Shown here: positions 60,517-64,000 of the stretch, piece after piece
Position numbering within the stretch: position 1 is the stretch's first letter
Layout: every line of letters starts with the position of its first letter
From: Paulownia fortunei
Taxonomy: Eukaryota > Streptophyta > Magnoliopsida > Lamiales > Paulowniaceae
NCBI GenBank assembly: GCA_019321725.1
Contig: CM033106.1
Coordinates: 23,806,965 to 23,870,964, forward strand
Direction of reading: 5' to 3'
Length of the DNA stretch: 64,000 nucleotides
Notes under the pieces: generated by a model
What the model saw: the letters and a program-made list of their open reading frames with translations, nothing else
The model's database searches: none
Told to the model about the DNA's origin: nothing
Made by a program: the position numbers and the translations under genes

Positions 60517-61470
60517 TCAGAAAAGATGCTCTTCGACTGCCAATTCTTCGATCAAATTCATCTGGCAGAGGGGATTGAATGATTGGATCTCAGCACACTT
60601 GCTGCAAAGCATCAGGGGTCCAAACCCCTGATCAATCGAATGCACGAGTTTTGGACACCTACGAGCAACAACAACCGAGTTAATCACCTCATCCGTCGGA
60701 TGAAACACCGACAGCACCTCAAACCCTCGTAGATGGCGAGGCTCCACCACCGGATACAGAAAAGCACGAGCCCCATGGGCGCTCCTGAGCATGAGAATCG
60801 CCCCCGGAGCCATGTTCTTGGCCAAATGCTCGATGACATGCATCTTTTCTTCTATCTCCATCCCCACCAGGGCGGCCAAGAAAACGACATCGTAGTCTTT
60901 CAAGGCGGCCCCGGATACGTTCATGATGTCGTTGGTGTAGAAGGCCATTCGTTTGGAAAAATCAGGATGTGATTCCACAAGTTTGGATGCCATGGAGTTG
61001 GCAGATGCATCGATGTCGAAATTGTGAAAAACAGTGGATTTGAGGTGGTGGGAGGCTAAAACAATGGAGGTGAGTGGGAGGGGGCCGGAGCCAACGAAGG
61101 CGACGCGGCCAGGATTGGGGCAGTGCTGGCTGAGGAGGTCGAATTCCAGGGCGCTGAGCTTAAGGTAGTTGGAGTAGTATGGGAATAAGTCGAGGTGGTC
61201 GAGAGGGTTGTCAAAGGATCCTAGGATAGTGGAGTAGTGTTTCTCCAGGAGGCCTTCGGCCTGGCCGCAGAGCCTGATTAGCTTGGTCCTGATGTCCTGG
61301 ATTTGGGTGCATAGTTTGGTGACATCGATGGGGTGGGGTGGAATGCACGTGAGCACGAGCTGTGTGAAGAGTGTGTCGACATCATTAGAGGGACTGAGGT
61401 TGTCCAGCTTCGAGATCTTCTCGTACAGCTCGCATACTTTTTGCACCAAGGGGTCTGTCAGGCAAACCAT
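60517..61470 (-). CDS. NAS: Nicotianamine synthase, intronless, 317 aa
   Basis: This cytosolic enzyme joins three S-adenosylmethionine molecules into nicotianamine, the chelator of iron, zinc, copper and nickel used for metal transport in phloem and cells. The single exon gives 317 aa, the usual plant length (about 315-335), and the lack of introns is typical. The N-terminal helical part contains PHPIDVTKLC and the conserved EGLLEKHYSTIL (near residues 72-83). The methyltransferase-like fold starts at GRVAFVGSGPLPLTSIVLA (about 121-139), the SAM-binding loop, followed by FHNFDIDASANSMASKLV. NDIMNV, DYDVVFLAALVGMEIEEKM, GAILMLRSAHGARAFLYPVV and VFHPTDEVINSVV are family blocks. No break or missing block is seen. 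The start MVCLTDPLVQKVCELYEKIS matches other NAS N-termini. Confidence 0.97.
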   Translation of the reverse strand: MVCLTDPLVQKVCELYEKISKLDNLSPSNDVDTLFTQLVLTCIPPHPIDVTKLCTQIQDIRTKLIRLCGQAEGLLEKHYSTILGSFDNPLDHLDLFPYYSNYLKLSALEFDLLSQHCPNPGRVAFVGSGPLPLTSIVLASHHLKSTVFHNFDIDASANSMASKLVESHPDFSKRMAFYTNDIMNVSGAALKDYDVVFLAALVGMEIEEKMHVIEHLAKNMAPGAILMLRSAHGARAFLYPVVEPRHLRGFEVLSVFHPTDEVINSVVVARRCPKLVHSIDQGFGPLMLCSKCAEIQSFNPLCQMNLIEELAVEEHLF

Positions 61471-61599
61471 GTCGACACTATGAGGTTAGGTTTTTGCTAG
61501 AAAAAGGTGTAATTAAAAGACTGCTGAGAGCACGAGAGCACACTCTCTCCCTAGCTCTTCTGTTGCTTGAGATTTGATGGGGGTGATCTTGGCCTCCAT

Positions 61600-61680
61600 G
61601 GGAGGGTATTTAATGGCAATTGTGGGGCCTTCCAATGTGGGGTGGGGGTGGGGGGTGGGTGGGGGTGGGGGTGGGTTGCT
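61600..61680 (-). promoter_or_regulatory. Probable NAS core promoter with adjacent G-tract cluster
   Basis: On the minus strand a TATA-like TTAAATA (CCATTAAATACCC) lies at plus 61603-61615, about 135-145 bp upstream of the start codon. Immediately upstream of it, plus 61639-61676 is a run of seven or more G-tracts separated by single T residues (GGGGTGGGGGTGGGGGGTGG type), on the template strand for this gene. The TATA call rests on position and composition only. Confidence 0.55.
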
Positions 61681-64000
61681 GCATCATTCATGAGGACATA
61701 CATTGTTTATAGTTTGATGAATTTTGTTTGGCCTTTTTCTTGGTTCATTAAATTTTCACTTCTTAGAGAATTTCTTTTTGGTTTCTTATTTGCAGTAATT
61801 ATCTTATAGAAGCAAACCCTATTCTATATACATTTTTACATATTTATTTTTTTGCCATATAACTAGGAGTTTTTGCCATTCTAAAACAATTTTAATTTCT
61901 TTAAAAATCAAAATTTAGTATTTGAAGTCTTGATCACTGCAAATTTGCAATGTTAATGAGGTTTGAGGCACTAATTTGGAACTCCCTCCATTAATTCAAT
62001 AGGACCACAACTGTGATTTTTATGGGAAGGTGGGATCAAACTCATTATCCAAAGACATAATTCACAATATAGGGATGTGAGATCAAAAACCACTAGGGCT
62101 CACCCCACCTATTAATTTGGGATAGAACCAGAAAGTCAGCCATATATTGACAAAAATAAATTGTTTGATGTTCTTCCTGTTTTTTTTCCCCCACGAAAAA
62201 CGAATATAAAGAAAAATTGATTCTCGACAAGAATTTAATGTATCCATTCTCATCTAAAAGTATTCCTTCACCGATATTGGTGAAATTAAAGAATATATAT
62301 TAAACAGAGGATTGAAATATAATTATGTTACCTCATCAAAAATTACTAAACACTGCAACATACAACCTGTTGTTTGATCTATTCATATTTACAAAATAAA
62401 ACATGATAATGTCAACTTTTTTATATTAATGTTAACTGAATTAATGTGGCAATTGTAACCTTTCTTGTACCTTTCAGGGTTTGGTCTTTTCTTTCTTTTT
62501 ATGAAGGAAAGGGTCGTCCATTTGATAAAAAGATGTTTTATCTCTTCTTAAAAAAATAAACTATTTTTAGTGATAACTGACAATGAAGCCAAGATGATAA
62601 ATATCAAAATAATCTTTTCAAACTTTTGACTTTTTATCCACACCTATAGTAGTAATATTTTACATTTGCTCTAACAAAAATTACAGTCATGATCCATTTC
62701 TTGTTTGTTGTATCATATATTAGAAATTCAATGTAATAATCAATTCAAAGGATCAAGCAAATCTTGGTTGGGCACTTCTCCCATGTAATCTACTCTCATC
62801 ATTCTTTTAGAAAAATTATGTAGGGTTTTTGTTCGAACAAGAACCCTAAATAATGAAATCTTTAATTTCGATAATCTACTCAATAAATATTTCTAAAATA
62901 AGTTTGATATATACCCGATACATCTGTGAAAAACGTATAGGGACTTAACAGGAGGCATGAATCATGCAAAAAGAATCTAGTACCATGGTCATACTTGCAA
63001 CAATTTTCACACGAGCATAGTATAGTTTTTTTTAGAATAAGCAGTCAAAACCAATGAATATTTTTTTTTATTTAACATCAGATTCTCTAAATTCTTATGC
63101 TTTCACACTGTTTATACAAAATATTTAATTATTCATTAATTACATTAATAGTTGATGATCTAGGTTTTAGGAATCATGGGGTTCACACTTGTTTGGTAAT
63201 TAAATATGACAATTATTATTTGACTCCACCTATTTTCCACGTCGAATCAACCATATTTCGTTTTCAGCTTTCTTTAACACAACGTATATGACGTCGTTTC
63301 GTTATTTCTTAGCTTATCTTGTGGACAATCTTCTTTTACGTATAAGGACAAGGTTTTCAACATTTCTTTCTTAATTTGATGAAAAAGATTGATTGTATTG
63401 ACATTTTAATAATTGATCGAATTAAGTTGGCAAACTTTAATTGTGTCCATGAAACATTTTATATTACTTAGTGAAAACTGTACTAAAAATATATTTTTCA
63501 CACTTCAAATGATGCAATGTTGTTTTTTTTTTTTTTTTTTTTTTTTTTGAATTTTTGGTTTTTGGTATTAAAATCTAGTATAGAAATATAGATTTAAAGT
63601 AAACAGAAAGCGAATTCAAATCAATATCAAGTTCGAATTTCTTTGTGAAAAAAAAAAGATTCTGTGCTCGTTCACAATTGAATATTATCCTTAATTTTTT
63701 CAGTGGAACCAAAACTTTTCAATGCATAGTTTCATTGTGTCAGTATGATACAAGGCACTACTACTGTGTAAATAGGCAATTTTTTGCATGTAAAATGGTT
63801 AAAAAGTTAATACTAATTCTGTTATGAGAAAAACTAGTGTTATTATCCAAAATAATTAAGGGTTAATTCCACTTTACTCTCTTGTATTTTTATTGATTAT
63901 AACTTTATCTCTTATACTCTTAATTGTTTCACTTTACTATAACTTGTATTCTCATCTCATTTTACCCACCTTATTCTATTAAAAAATAACCAAATTATCT
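61681..64000. other. AT-rich upstream intergenic region
   Basis: No gene is seen. A 26-T run lies at 63523-63548. The last stretch (about 63858 on) begins AAGGGTTAATTCCACTTTAC, resembling the start of a short plant repeat that runs out of the window. Open frames at 61567-61809, 63097-63291 and 63645-63827 have no recognisable domain. Confidence 0.5.

Noticed and set aside
60733..61483. Plus-strand open frames over the NAS gene
   Set aside because: Antisense shadows of the intact 317-codon NAS reading frame.
1..64000. A clustered biosynthetic or defence system
   Set aside because: The genes belong to unrelated pathways, lie on both strands and are separated by kilobases of repeats; nothing suggests joint function.

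Overview
This window is nuclear genomic DNA from a flowering plant, almost certainly a eudicot. The evidence is GT-AG introns in AT-rich sequence, very low gene density, plant-type LTR retrotransposons and MITEs, a plant nuclear tRNA-Ala gene, and plant-only protein families (plastidial dihydrolipoyl dehydrogenase, dirigent protein, nicotianamine synthase). The style of the proteins suggests an asterid, perhaps Lamiales, but that is a guess. I see no bacterial-type operon, CRISPR array, phage or obvious organelle-derived DNA.

Layout. 0.66-5.15 kb: a decayed Ty3/gypsy element (5' LTR, gag, protease, RT, RNase H) that stops before integrase. 5.15-9.1 kb: AT-rich intergenic DNA with microsatellites, tandem duplications and a possible LTR remnant. 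9.1-11.4 kb: a universal stress protein gene, four exons. 14.6-18.7 kb: a second LTR element, minus strand, with two LTRs, PBS, PPT and a gag relic but no recognisable pol. 19.9-28.5 kb: plastidial dihydrolipoyl dehydrogenase, 15 exons reconstructed in frame (578 aa), with two MITEs in its introns. 32.3-35.5 kb: the SAR1 small GTPase, three exons (193 aa). 37.3 kb: tRNA-Ala(AGC). 38.8-39.6 kb: an intronless dirigent-like gene on the minus strand. 45.1-50.7 kb: an unrecognised two-exon membrane-anchored protein whose 4.7-kb intron holds an antisense LINE relic. 51.2-52.2 kb: a possible fragment of another gene. 60.5-61.5 kb: an intronless nicotianamine synthase gene on the minus strand. The rest is AT-rich intergenic sequence with MITEs and simple repeats.

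The genes are independent transcription units with unrelated housekeeping or metabolic roles: stress response, plastid pyruvate dehydrogenase complex, COPII vesicle budding, translation, cell wall/lignan deposition, metal chelation. There is no gene cluster with a joint function. I found no convincing new biological system. The most interesting items are a MITE family concentrated around SAR1 and abutting a splice donor of the dehydrogenase gene, a gag-only LTR element with a flanking duplication, a perfect 58-nt palindrome, the unknown gene with a duplicated acidic tail and antisense LINE, and a long G-tract cluster just upstream of the nicotianamine synthase TATA-like element.
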